DNA of 8,695 bases from Deltaproteobacteria bacterium (GCA_019307665.1 JAFDJC010000129.1:1-8695); one strand, 5' to 3'; numbered from the stretch's first letter, positions 1 through 6,515 are shown. Program-made: numbers and translations. Notes: generated by a model from the letters alone, not told the origin.

Positions 1-29
1 TAAAATTATTCAGTGTGGGGGAATTTTAT

Positions 30-59
30 TTGGAAAAAGTTAGGGAGACCTAACATAAT
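30..59 (+). promoter_or_regulatory. Candidate sigma70-like promoter of the porin-cytochrome unit
   Basis: TTGGAA at 30-35 (4 of 6 to TTGACA) and CATAAT at 54-59 (5 of 6 to TATAAT) are separated by 18 bases. Transcription would start near 66, giving a leader of about 60 bases before the porin GTG. The spacer is almost filled by the dyad at 39-54. The match is by eye, and AT-rich leaders give such matches by chance. Confidence 0.4.
39..54. repeat. Perfect inverted repeat inside the promoter spacer
   Basis: GTTAGG (39-44) and CCTAAC (49-54) are perfectly complementary around the four bases GAGA. As DNA it could be an operator lying between the -35 and -10 elements. If instead transcribed from further upstream it would form a short stem with a GNRA-type loop. 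No adjacent regulator gene is visible in the window. Confidence 0.5.
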
Positions 60-128
60 TAAATGGTCAAAACAAATTAAGAAAATTAACTAACACGTTA
101 AAATTTTTCACTCAGAAAGGAGAACACT

Positions 129-1484
129 GTGAATAATTACTATTTAAAAACAATCATAAAAACGGGTGTTTTAGCGATATCAATCTTTTTCACCTCTTTT
201 TCCAATGGGGCGGTCCTGGGGGCTGCTTCTCCTGAGGGATCTGCAGAAGGGAAAATTGAAGCACTGAAAAAAACTGTGGAACAGATCCTGGTAGAGATTG
301 AAAACCTCAAACAGCAGCAAATAAAAGAACAAAACAACAGAACGGAACAAGAAGAAACAATTTCAAAGCTGTCCCGCCAAGTTGAGACTGTCCGGCAGAC
401 CGAAGTTTCAAAAAGAGACCATGTATTCAACAAATTCCATTTTGGTGGATACGGCGAGATGCATGCCAACATCAACCTGGACAACGATAAAGACCTGTTT
501 GATCTCCACAGAATCGTATTCTATGCTGGTTACGACTTTTCAGACTGGATCAAACTCAATTCGGAAATTGAAATCGAACATGGATTTGTCTCCGACGACA
601 GCGGAGGAGAAGTGGTCATCGAGCAGGCAGCAATTGATTTTATGATAAACGATGCTATTAATATTCGGGCAGGCAGGATTTTAACACCCCTTGGCATTAT
701 TAATCAAAAGCATGAACCACCTTCATTTAACGGCGTGGAACGTCCTTCATTTGCCAAATATATTATTCCCTCAACTTGGTCATCTGACGGCATCGGCATT
801 TTTGGCAGTATCACACCAACAATTTCTTATGAGGCTTATGTTGTAGGTGGTCTTGATGGATCCGAATTTAATGCAAAGGACGGTATCCGAAAAGGTAGAA
901 TCAAAGAAAGGCCCGGTTTACACGAGCCTGCAGTCACAGCAAGATTGGATATACACCCATTTTTAGAGTATCTGATGCAAAACAATCAACTGCTGCGGCT
1001 TGGGTATTCAGCTTATTTTGGGGGGCTTGACAATGGAAATAATGGGAAAAACCCAGGTGTTGATGGAGATATCCGGATTTATGCCGCTGATTTTGAATAC
1101 ACAATCCAGGGGTTATTGGATTTTCGCGGTGAAACGGCCTACGAAAAAATCAACATGGCAAGAACTATTGGGAATCAAACAGCAAAAGATATTTTTGGTT
1201 GGTATTTGGAGACCGGGTGGCATTTCTGGCCGGAGAGTTTCAAACAGAACAAACTGGAAAAATCCGATGCTGTCCTTTTTATCAGATATGATGACTACGA
1301 CACTCAATACGATATGCCGACGGGAGTAGACAGGAATCCTGAAGGGGACAGAACAGACTGGACTGTTGGCATTAATTTTTATCCGGTGCCCAATTTTGTC
1401 GCCAAAATGGACTATCAGATCCGCGAAGATGGCACAGGCGCTGATGAGTCACTTCTGAATCTTGGTTTGGGTTGGCAGTTCTAA
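129..1484 (+). CDS. Outer-membrane porin with N-terminal coiled coil (phosphate-selective-porin-like)
   Basis: A 451-residue protein predicted to form a beta-barrel channel in the outer membrane. It starts at GTG 129, preceded by AGAAAGGAG at 115-123. Residues 1 to about 33 are a signal peptide with a hydrophobic core (VLAISIFFTSF). Residues about 39-90 are rich in Glu, Lys and Gln with heptad-like spacing, as in periplasmic coiled coils that trimerise some porins. The barrel starts near residue 102 (FHFGGYGEMHANI) and alternates polar and aromatic residues to the end, finishing LGLGWQF; the terminal Phe is the usual barrel-assembly signal. Length and layout fit the OprO/OprP-like porin family, but I cannot read the substrate from sequence, and 'phosphate-selective' is a family label only. 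The cytochrome gene lies 35 bases downstream on the same strand, suggesting co-transcription. Confidence 0.85.
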   Translation: MNNYYLKTIIKTGVLAISIFFTSFSNGAVLGAASPEGSAEGKIEALKKTVEQILVEIENLKQQQIKEQNNRTEQEETISKLSRQVETVRQTEVSKRDHVFNKFHFGGYGEMHANINLDNDKDLFDLHRIVFYAGYDFSDWIKLNSEIEIEHGFVSDDSGGEVVIEQAAIDFMINDAINIRAGRILTPLGIINQKHEPPSFNGVERPSFAKYIIPSTWSSDGIGIFGSITPTISYEAYVVGGLDGSEFNAKDGIRKGRIKERPGLHEPAVTARLDIHPFLEYLMQNNQLLRLGYSAYFGGLDNGNNGKNPGVDGDIRIYAADFEYTIQGLLDFRGETAYEKINMARTIGNQTAKDIFGWYLETGWHFWPESFKQNKLEKSDAVLFIRYDDYDTQYDMPTGVDRNPEGDRTDWTVGINFYPVPNFVAKMDYQIREDGTGADESLLNLGLGWQF

Positions 1485-1519
1485 TAACGAATTCCTCAAA
1501 TAAAATACAAGGAAATTTT

Positions 1520-1834
1520 ATGAAAGGCTTAATCTTTAGTTTTGCTGTTGCCTCTGCACTCCTTGCATTTTCAGCCTGCGTTGCCAATACCCACCGGACC
1601 TATCCGGTGGGTTCCGGCGACAATGCGCAGATGTCAGGTGAAAATTTATCGAAAAATGGAAGAGAGCTAGCGGTGAAACAATGCGGCAATTGCCACCGAT
1701 TTTACTTTCCCCGGGAATATGATGCTGAATCTTGGGAAATTATCCTGAAGCAAAAATCCAAAAGATTATATTTAAAGGAGGCTCAAACAATTGCTTTGAT
1801 GTATTATTTTAAATCGGAAAGCAAAGGACAGTAG
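1520..1834 (+). CDS. Small monohaem cytochrome c lipoprotein
   Basis: A 104-residue exported protein. The start at ATG 1520 is supported by AAGGA at 1509-1513, six bases upstream; an in-frame start at 1472 would overlap the porin and spoil the signal peptide. Residues 1-19 form a short lipoprotein signal ending FSA-C20, a slightly atypical lipobox (Phe at -3). CGNCH at residues 55-59 is a CxxCH haem c attachment site with His59 as proximal ligand. No clear Met ligand loop is present; M94 or H25 are candidates. The pattern CxxCH, Pro64, then Trp72 recalls the single repeats of small DHC-type cytochromes, but there is only one haem site. Expected location is the periplasm, tethered to a membrane by lipid. 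It probably passes electrons or senses redox state; the partner is unknown. The adjacent porin suggests an outer-membrane association. Confidence 0.8.
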   Translation: MKGLIFSFAVASALLAFSACVANTHRTYPVGSGDNAQMSGENLSKNGRELAVKQCGNCHRFYFPREYDAESWEIILKQKSKRLYLKEAQTIALMYYFKSESKGQ

Positions 1835-1981
1835 CGACTTTTCGGGTAAAGAGCAATTTAAGACAAGCCCCAACATATGGTATAGCCGCCCTATTTTGAT
1901 ATTAGCCTATTATTCTGCACATTGCTTGCCATATGCCACCTGCCAAAAACATGAAAATTTGCATGAATTTCAATTAAAAAT

Positions 1982-2094
1982 CAATAAACCGCACTTTGAC
2001 ACTTGGATACAATATATGGGCATAAAAATCGTATCGATTTTTATTCGTAGTCCGAGGAATGGCTTCATAAACCGACAATAGTGCGGTTTCATTG
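1982..2094. repeat. Imperfect terminal inverted repeats around a central hairpin
   Basis: AAACCGCACT (1986-1995) is the exact complement of AGTGCGGTTT (2080-2089). Allowing one-base gaps the match grows to about 19-21 bases on each side: CAAT-AAACCGCACT-TTGAC at 1982-2000 against the complement of 2074-2094. The 113-base unit encloses the 23-base hairpin at 2022-2044. This layout resembles a miniature inverted-repeat element or a folded RNA. No target-site duplication was identified, and only one copy is in the window. Confidence 0.45.
2022..2044. repeat. Perfect 10-bp hairpin with 3-base loop
   Basis: ATAAAAATCG (2022-2031) and CGATTTTTAT (2035-2044) pair perfectly around TAT. It is 188 bases beyond the cytochrome stop. 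The T run is inside the stem rather than after it, so it is not a textbook terminator, though it could act as one in either direction. Confidence 0.6.
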
Positions 2095-2182
2095 TGCGGT
2101 GTGCACTATCGACTCGTTTCAGGTAAAGTGTGCCGCTTTGACCGATCACAATATCTGGACATGAAAAAATCGGAAATTTTAC

Positions 2183-2215
2183 CTCTTTTCCCGAGCACTT
2201 CGGCTATGAAAAGGG
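2183..2215. repeat. Two-part hairpin with bulge
   Basis: The outer stem pairs CTTTTC (2185-2190) with GAAAAG (2208-2213), extended by one G-T and one C-G pair. The inner stem pairs CCGA (2191-2194) with TCGG (2200-2203) around GCACT. Four bases (2204-2207) bulge on the 3' side. It lies 21 bases before the inverted repeat at 2237. Confidence 0.4.
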
Positions 2216-2236
2216 TATAGTGCAAAATTTAAAATC

Positions 2237-2273
2237 TTGAGAAAAGTCGATTATAGTCCACTCCTTTTCTCAA
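2237..2273. repeat. Perfect 10-bp inverted repeat with 17-base loop
   Basis: TTGAGAAAAG (2237-2246) is the exact complement of CTTTTCTCAA (2264-2273). Ten perfect pairs with a loop this short are not expected by chance in 1 kb. No gene start or stop is placed to explain it. Confidence 0.55.
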
Positions 2274-2498
2274 TTATGACGCCCCCAGATGTAGTGGTTG
2301 GTGAGGAAGAGAAAAACTCAAGATACTTGTGTAAACCAAATGCTTTTTCCACCCACGGAATGTGGCAATATCTCCAACATATTCCACTATCGGACAAAAC
2401 TGAGATGTCTGCTAAAACCACAGGTGAAGCCAATCTTTTGATAAGAGGAGGTCAAACGTCAGACTTTTCAAAGGTATTTAAGATGGATGATACTTGCA

Positions 2499-2536
2499 CC
2501 TTTTAAAAGGATATCTGGTACTCTGATTGATCAATC
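2499..2536. repeat. Two 12-bp perfect palindromes 14 bases apart
   Basis: CCTTTTAAAAGG (2499-2510) and GATTGATCAATC (2525-2536) are each self-complementary without a loop, as protein-binding sites often are. The repeated word ATATCTGG sits between them (2511-2518). They are over 350 bases from the next start codon, so a direct operator role for the nitroreductase is not obvious. Confidence 0.45.
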
Positions 2537-2724
2537 CAGCATCCCATGTTGTGCCAACCCTATCTTTTATGATTAAGGGTTTTCAATTTTATCATTGTCC
2601 GAGGTAAACTCTGGTTTTGCGTGCCGGAAAATATCTGGATTGTGCTGGAACGGGAACTACCGCTCTTCATGAGGTTGTTTTTTTCTCTTTTTGTTCGTTG
2701 TCTTTTCTTCTTCATCGATTTTTA

Positions 2725-2746
2725 TTGGGGCACGTGGCAGCCCCAA
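2725..2746. terminator. GC-rich hairpin, possible terminator-like structure
   Basis: TTGGGGC (2725-2731) pairs perfectly with GCCCCAA (2740-2746) around an 8-base loop. Neither side has a clean T run immediately after the stem, so intrinsic termination is uncertain. It is the most stable-looking stem in the 1-kb gap and separates the gap from the nitroreductase promoter region. Confidence 0.3.
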
Positions 2747-2806
2747 ACGTCATCACCGAAACCCCGTCGCCGACAATATATAACGAACCGGCGTCAAAGG
2801 ATGCAC

Positions 2807-2833
2807 TTGACAATGATGTGCTGCGCATCTAAT
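2807..2833 (+). promoter_or_regulatory. Weak candidate promoter for the nitroreductase gene
   Basis: TTGACA at 2807-2812 is a perfect -35 word and TCTAAT at 2828-2833 matches TATAAT at 5 of 6, but the spacer is only 15 bases. A start near 2840 would leave a leader of about 57 bases before ATG 2898. Confidence 0.25.
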
Positions 2834-2897
2834 GTTCGGAAAGTATTTAAAGCGCATTGATCAGCCGGCAATAATAAACCCAAATAAAGGACGAAAA

Positions 2898-3719
2898 ATG
2901 GAATTAAATGTTGATAAAACAAAATGTAAAAAAGACGGCATCTGTGTCGAATCATGCCCCAATAAAGTCATCGGATTATCGGATGGAAACGGCTTCCCCC
3001 GGATTATCCCGGGGCTTGAGATGTTGTGTATATCCTGCGGCCACTGCGTTGCGGTGTGTCCCCATGGAGCTATGAATCATCCAAATGTTCCGGTTGAGGA
3101 TTGTCCCCCCATAGAAAAGGAACTTGTCATCAACGAGGAACAGGCCGCCCAGTTCCTGCGGGCCCGTCGTTCCATCCGTGTTTATAAAGATACGCCCGTT
3201 GATAAGGAAACGATTCAAAAGCTTATTGAACTCGCCTGTCATGCCCCCACCGGGGGAAACTCCCAGCTTGTCAGTTGGATTGCGGTTACAGGCAAGGATA
3301 AAGTCCATAGGTTATCGGAGTTGACCATTGAATGGATGCGTAGCAAATTGGAAGAAAGCCCATATCGTTTCATATACCCTCCAGAATTTTTAAAAATGAG
3401 TATTTCATATTGGGAAGGCGGAGAAGATCCGGTTTTACGAAAAGCCCCAGCGCTTGTGGTCGCAAAGGCCCCCGAGATGGTGGCCACCGATCCGACCCTG
3501 GCACTTTCTTATTTTGAACTGGCCGCCACATCCATGGGACTCGGTACCTGCTGGGCAGGGCAGCTAAAAGCGGCCCTGCTTGAATATCAGCCCGTCAGAG
3601 AGGCGATGAAATTAAAAGACGATAATTCTATCTTCTATTATCCCATGATGCTGGGATATCCGAAATTTGAATACCACTTGCTACCCAAACGCAAACCGGC
3701 AAAAATCAAATGGATATAG
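2898..3719 (+). CDS. Ferredoxin-nitroreductase fusion (4Fe-4S plus FMN oxidoreductase)
   Basis: A 273-residue cytoplasmic flavoprotein. ATG 2898 has AAAGGA at 2886-2891 six bases upstream and begins directly at the ferredoxin domain; the longer frame from 2832 adds 22 residues with no ribosome-binding site. Residues 1-60 are a 2x[4Fe-4S]-type ferredoxin module. The first site reads C10-x5-C16-x3-C20-P, where Asp13 sits at the position of the usual second Cys. The second is complete (C44, C47, C50, C54-P). Residues about 85-265 are a nitroreductase fold: RRSIR (90-94) and APTGGNSQ (116-123) are FMN-contacting motifs, and GLGTCWAGQ (214-222) is the conserved later segment. The family transfers electrons from ferredoxin-type clusters through FMN to nitro compounds, quinones or unknown acceptors; the real substrate cannot be told. 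It is a single-gene unit, convergent with the hydrolase. Confidence 0.92.
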   Translation: MELNVDKTKCKKDGICVESCPNKVIGLSDGNGFPRIIPGLEMLCISCGHCVAVCPHGAMNHPNVPVEDCPPIEKELVINEEQAAQFLRARRSIRVYKDTPVDKETIQKLIELACHAPTGGNSQLVSWIAVTGKDKVHRLSELTIEWMRSKLEESPYRFIYPPEFLKMSISYWEGGEDPVLRKAPALVVAKAPEMVATDPTLALSYFELAATSMGLGTCWAGQLKAALLEYQPVREAMKLKDDNSIFYYPMMLGYPKFEYHLLPKRKPAKIKWI

Positions 3720-3773
3720 ACTTATAACCTAACGGCTGTGTTTGGCAATATTTAAAGCTATCAAAAAAGGTGG

Positions 3774-3790
3774 CGAATATTATTTATTCG
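3774..3790. repeat. Short AT-rich inverted repeat between convergent genes
   Basis: CGAATA (3774-3779) pairs with TATTCG (3785-3790) around TTATT. It lies in the 206-base gap between the two convergent stop codons, where terminators would be expected. It is too weak to call a terminator. I see no better hairpin in the gap. Confidence 0.25.
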
Positions 3791-3925
3791 GCAATTACAT
3801 CTGATGACCAAAAGGATATTAATAGCATTCTTTTTGTGTTTTCAATGGTTGTTTTTTGGCGAGGATAAATCGACTCTCTGTTTCAGTATCGCTACTTTAG
3901 GTTTCACCATAATATAGGGTTGGCT

Positions 3926-4546
3926 TTAAAGATAAGGTTTCATTGCCCGGTAGAATTTTTTCGCCATCAGGGTGTATCCCATGTCATTGGGATGAATAGA
4001 ATCGCTCATCAGGCTTTTATCGCCGATAATGCCATCGAATATGTTAGGGATCAACAGGGCCTGTGTTTCCTTGCATACCTTCTGATACATTTCTCCGAAG
4101 CCGCGCCCCCAGAAAGGGATGCTGATTCCGCCGACGATCACCAGCGCGCCCCGGTCTTGAATCGAAACGATGATGTTTTTTAAGTTTTGATAAGCGTTTT
4201 CTTTCGATATCCTATTCTTCAGGTCATTGCCGCCCAGAGTGATCAAAACAATACGGGGCGATTGGGTCAGGACATCCTCCTCCAGCCTGGCCATTGCCAT
4301 TGCGGTCGTATCTCCCGGATCGCCGGCATTGATGATCGGCTTTGAAATCATGCGGGATAGCTGGGAAGGGTAGTCCATATTTTCAGTGGCGCCGGTGCCG
4401 AAGGTCAGGCTGTCACCAAAGCAGATGATGTTTTCACCAGTGGGAGTTGAATTTCGAACGGCCGACGGGGAAAAGAAAAGTTTGTAACCTACCAGTAAAA
4501 CTATAACGACCAGGATGGGAATGATGATTTTCCTCATATTTTTCAT
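3926..4546 (-). CDS. Membrane-anchored SGNH/GDSL-family esterase or lipase
   Basis: A 206-residue hydrolase of the TesA/arylesterase type. The start at 4546 has GGAG (complement of 4553-4556) six bases upstream. Residues 6-25 are a strongly hydrophobic segment after basic residues with no clear signal peptidase site, so it is probably an N-terminal anchor with the enzyme in the periplasm. All SGNH blocks are visible: GDSL with nucleophile Ser46, NAGDPGDTT with Gly75 (73-81), GGND with Asn107 (105-108), and DSIHP with Asp182 and His185. The length equals that of the single-domain family, so it looks intact and active. The family hydrolyses short acyl esters, thioesters or acetyl groups on lipids or cell-envelope glycans; the substrate here is unknown. 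It lies 190 bases downstream of the repeat-protein gene on the same strand, and has its own candidate promoter. Confidence 0.9.
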   Translation of the reverse strand: MKNMRKIIIPILVVIVLLVGYKLFFSPSAVRNSTPTGENIICFGDSLTFGTGATENMDYPSQLSRMISKPIINAGDPGDTTAMAMARLEEDVLTQSPRIVLITLGGNDLKNRISKENAYQNLKNIIVSIQDRGALVIVGGISIPFWGRGFGEMYQKVCKETQALLIPNIFDGIIGDKSLMSDSIHPNDMGYTLMAKKFYRAMKPYL

Positions 4547-4608
4547 TGATAACTCCAGAGATTCCTCTACATAGTCGGCGGGTGTTGCGCTTTTGAAAAG
4601 TCACCTGA

Positions 4609-4614
4609 ATTATA
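4609..4614 (-). promoter_or_regulatory. Candidate -10 element for the GDSL hydrolase gene
   Basis: Read on the minus strand these bases are TATAAT, a perfect -10, about 60 bases upstream of the ATG. The -35 is poor: TTTAAC 16 bases upstream matches only 3 of 6. The rest of the gap 4547-4736 shows nothing else. Confidence 0.35.
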
Positions 4615-4736
4615 ATAAACAAAACTTTGAGTTAAAGGAAATAGGGAAATTAGTCTGGCGGAGTATTCATAGAAATTTAAGACCCTTTTCAATATGCATT
4701 TGGGCAGCAGGTAGGCGGGAAATGCGTCTAAGCCCT

Positions 4737-5219
4737 TTATTGCGTATGGAATCTTTGACGAATTTCCTCTTTCTCCCGCGGGGACAGGCTGTCCCAATTA
4801 TCGAGCTTCTTCTGGATCCCCTGGCGCTCCTGAGGCGAAAGTTTTTGCAATTGATCAAACCGTTTCTTGTAAAGCTTACGGCTTTCGGGAGGAAGCTTCT
4901 TCAATTGATCCATTCTATGGCGCAAAACATTCTGCTTTTCCGGAGGCAGCGACTTCCACTTCTTGATTTTCTTCTTAAGTCCGGCCTTTTCATCAGGGGA
5001 CAGGTTTTCGTTACTTTTCCCTTTTTGCACCAGAACATTGCCGCGGTGCCGCCCCTTGTGAGCCTTCTCTTCGATGTATGCCTGACCCTGGAACGTCCCT
5101 TTCTTTCCATTATGCCCCTTAGATTTGCCCAAGGCTGGGGGGGAAAAACAGAATACCAACACTGTTCCAAGAATGATTGCTTTGCCCCACCTATTTAAAA
5201 AATCAGACATCCTATACAT
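4737..5219 (-). CDS. Secreted DUF3106-like protein of five 18-residue repeats
   Basis: A 160-residue exported, very basic protein. The start is uncertain: in-frame ATGs lie at 5231, 5219 and 5210. GGAG (complement of 5223-5226) is 3 bases before 5219 and 12 before 5210; I use 5219. A hydrophobic signal segment spans residues 14-31 (AIILGTVLVFCFSPPALG). A basic, Gly/His/Lys-rich linker follows to about residue 72. Residues 73-160 are five units beginning LSP or LPP followed by a charged residue, at 73-90, 91-108, 109-126, 127-144 and 145-160. Each should form a short helix. This matches DUF3106 proteins as I recall them, which often sit beside ECF sigma/anti-sigma pairs. The start overlaps the anti-sigma stop, showing tight coupling. 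Its role is unproved; acting in the periplasm on the anti-sigma factor or on envelope components is inference. Confidence 0.8.
   Translation of the reverse strand: MYRMSDFLNRWGKAIILGTVLVFCFSPPALGKSKGHNGKKGTFQGQAYIEEKAHKGRHRGNVLVQKGKSNENLSPDEKAGLKKKIKKWKSLPPEKQNVLRHRMDQLKKLPPESRKLYKKRFDQLQKLSPQERQGIQKKLDNWDSLSPREKEEIRQRFHTQ
4740..5003 (-). repeat. Protein-level tandem repeat, 5 x 18 codons
   Basis: Codons of the DUF3106-like gene repeat every 54 bases. Unit starts read LSPDEK, LPPEKQ, LPPESR, LSPQER and LSPREK, and units end in KS, KK, QK or DS. The spacing is exact with no insertions; the last unit is 16 residues. DNA identity between units is low, so the repeats are old and kept at protein level. 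Confidence 0.8.
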
Positions 5220-5787
5220 ATGCTCCACCATAATTGATTTTACTCTCTCTTTGTATTGAGGTGTTGTTATCCCTCTTTTTGTCCAGGAGTTTAACCAGCT
5301 TTTCCAGCACCTCCATTTCCTGCAATATGTCCAGGTTTATAATAACGTCCAAATCCTCTGAAATGATCTGTTCTTCTAAAGCGAGATCCGAGATCATTTG
5401 AACGGCGGCAGGCTTTTTGAATTCCTTCAGGCTGAACCAGCTCAATGCCACGATTAGCAGACAAGCCGTTGCAAAGGCGGGGATTAGCCAGTTGGACGTG
5501 CCAAAAAGGTTTTTTCTCCACCATATATCTTCACGCTCATTGTTCATTTTTCGCTTAATGGAACTGGCGATTGCCTGGGCTCTCTCATGCGAAAGCTCCG
5601 AAGAAGGCACGGCTTCTTTCACTGATTGAATCATGCCAAGGAGCTGTTTTCTCTCCTCCCGGCAAGCCTCGCACGCCTCAAGGTGCCTCTCCCAGCTCGG
5701 GCGCTCATTGGGGTCCAATTCGTCGTATACATCCAGCCACAGAGTTTCTTTGTAATCAGGACATGGTTCCATTTCTTGTTCCTTCAT
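5212..5787 (-). CDS. Zinc-finger (zf-HC2) transmembrane anti-sigma factor
   Basis: A 191-residue inner-membrane protein predicted to hold the neighbouring ECF sigma factor inactive. The start at 5787 gives an ATGA overlap with the sigma stop, typical of translational coupling. Alternatives are 5799 (16-base overlap, no clear ribosome-binding site) and 5772, preceded by AAGGA seven bases away. Residues 8-45 are the cytoplasmic zf-HC2 module: H35-x3-C39-x2-C42, with Cys9 a possible fourth ligand, as in zinc-binding anti-sigma domains. One membrane helix spans about 100-120 (WLIPAFATACLLIVALSWFSL). The outer part is short (about 70 residues) and contains an acidic amphipathic stretch around DLDVIINLDILQEMEVLEKL before a polar tail. 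It has no recognised sensor domain, so the signal may come through a partner such as the secreted repeat protein encoded next. Confidence 0.88.
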   Translation of the reverse strand: MKEQEMEPCPDYKETLWLDVYDELDPNERPSWERHLEACEACREERKQLLGMIQSVKEAVPSSELSHERAQAIASSIKRKMNNEREDIWWRKNLFGTSNWLIPAFATACLLIVALSWFSLKEFKKPAAVQMISDLALEEQIISEDLDVIINLDILQEMEVLEKLVKLLDKKRDNNTSIQRESKINYGGAYV

Positions 5788-6380
5788 GGTATTGTCCATT
5801 GTTTCAAGGTTTTTCGCATAAAATGCGTTGCTCGGAAAAGGTGGCTTTTAACAGTTCCCTCAGCCGATCCCATCACATCAGCAATTTCGCGTATGCTCAT
5901 TCCACTTAGCACCTTAAGTTGAAAGGCGATCCGCTGCTTATCAGGGAGCGACACCAGGGCTTTTTGAACATCCCGGGTCAGTTGTTTGCCGCTCAGAATT
6001 GTCATGGGATTTGAAGTTTCTGCCACATCCGGCGGCTCCTCCAAAACGAATTCTGGGCGGTCCCCCTTCTGCGCCCCCCATCGCCAGAAAGAAAAGATCC
6101 GTTCCCGCATCCGGCGACGCCTTATTCCATCCAAACAGGTATTCACAACGATGCGGTAAAACCAGGTATAGAACGAGGACTTTTTTCGGAATTTTTTTAT
6201 ATTTATAAATGCTCTTAAAAAAGCCTCCTGGGTATAGTCCTGCGCTTCTTCGCTGTCTCCGGAGCACATATTGTAAGCGATTGCATATGCCTTTTGCTGG
6301 TAGCGGCCCAACAGTTCCTCTATAGCCCTTTGATCTCCTTCCTGTGCCCGAGTAACCAGTTCCTCATCTTTTAAAACCAT
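5784..6380 (-). CDS. ECF-family RNA polymerase sigma factor (sigma-E-like)
   Basis: A 198-residue group 4 sigma factor. ATG 6380 is preceded by AAGGA (six bases away) within GGAGAAGGA. Region 2 spans about residues 8-95 and includes the core-binding and -10 recognition helix around DYTQEAFLRAFINIKKF (48-64) and SSFYTWFYRIVVNTCLD (68-84), followed by the Arg run 87-90. A linker of about 50 residues follows. Region 4 spans about 144-190: SLPDKQRIAFQLKVLSGMS then a helix-turn-helix IREIADVMGSAEGTVKSHLFRA (163-184) for -35 binding. It lacks the accessory SnoaL-like domain of some ECF groups. The anti-sigma gene overlaps its stop by four bases. It directs RNA polymerase to a regulon that probably concerns the cell envelope, by analogy with RpoE-like systems; the inducing signal is not visible here. 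Confidence 0.95.
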   Translation of the reverse strand: MVLKDEELVTRAQEGDQRAIEELLGRYQQKAYAIAYNMCSGDSEEAQDYTQEAFLRAFINIKKFRKKSSFYTWFYRIVVNTCLDGIRRRRMRERIFSFWRWGAQKGDRPEFVLEEPPDVAETSNPMTILSGKQLTRDVQKALVSLPDKQRIAFQLKVLSGMSIREIADVMGSAEGTVKSHLFRATHFMRKTLKQWTIP

Positions 6381-6515
6381 TGGGAATCCTTCTCCAGGGG
6401 TATCACTTCCCTACTCCTCTTGATGTACCGCCTTAGCCACTTTTTACAATACAGCGCGCATGAAACCATGAGATATCCACCGCTAACTCATTTCACTCAA
6501 TCAAAGATCACAGTG

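Larger units (their letters stand above)
1835..2897. other. About 1 kb without a recognisable gene, rich in inverted repeats
   Basis: Open frames here (plus 1896-2081, 2237-2506, 2617-2832; minus 2433-2251) are short, lack convincing ribosome-binding sites and resemble no family I recognise. The 2237-2506 frame (89 residues) would begin with TTG inside a perfect inverted repeat. What stands out instead is structure: several perfect palindromes and hairpins listed separately, and three copies of ATATCTGG (2151-2158, 2511-2518, 2631-2638). Two of these copies are preceded by AGGTAAA about 30 bases upstream (2121 and 2602). The region could be decayed coding DNA, a small non-autonomous element, or the source of a structured transcript. 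Confidence 0.5.

Noticed and set aside
1472..1519. Longer start for the cytochrome lipoprotein
   Set aside because: It overlaps the porin end and puts polar residues before the signal peptide, while ATG 1520 has a well-placed AAGGA.
2237..2506. Possible 89-residue gene in the gap
   Set aside because: It uses a TTG start inside a perfect inverted repeat, has no ribosome-binding site, and matches no recognised protein. Could be decayed coding sequence.
2617..2860. Overlapping frames of 71 and 79 residues before the nitroreductase gene
   Set aside because: No ribosome-binding site, no recognised motif, and they overlap each other in different frames across a hairpin.
2832..2897. Longer start for the nitroreductase
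   Set aside because: No ribosome-binding site, and the extra residues precede the normal ferredoxin start.
4593..5198. 201-residue plus-strand open frame opposite the repeat-protein gene
   Set aside because: It lies antisense to a protein with a clear signal peptide and 18-residue repeats; its Leu/Arg-rich sequence mirrors those repeats and resembles no family.
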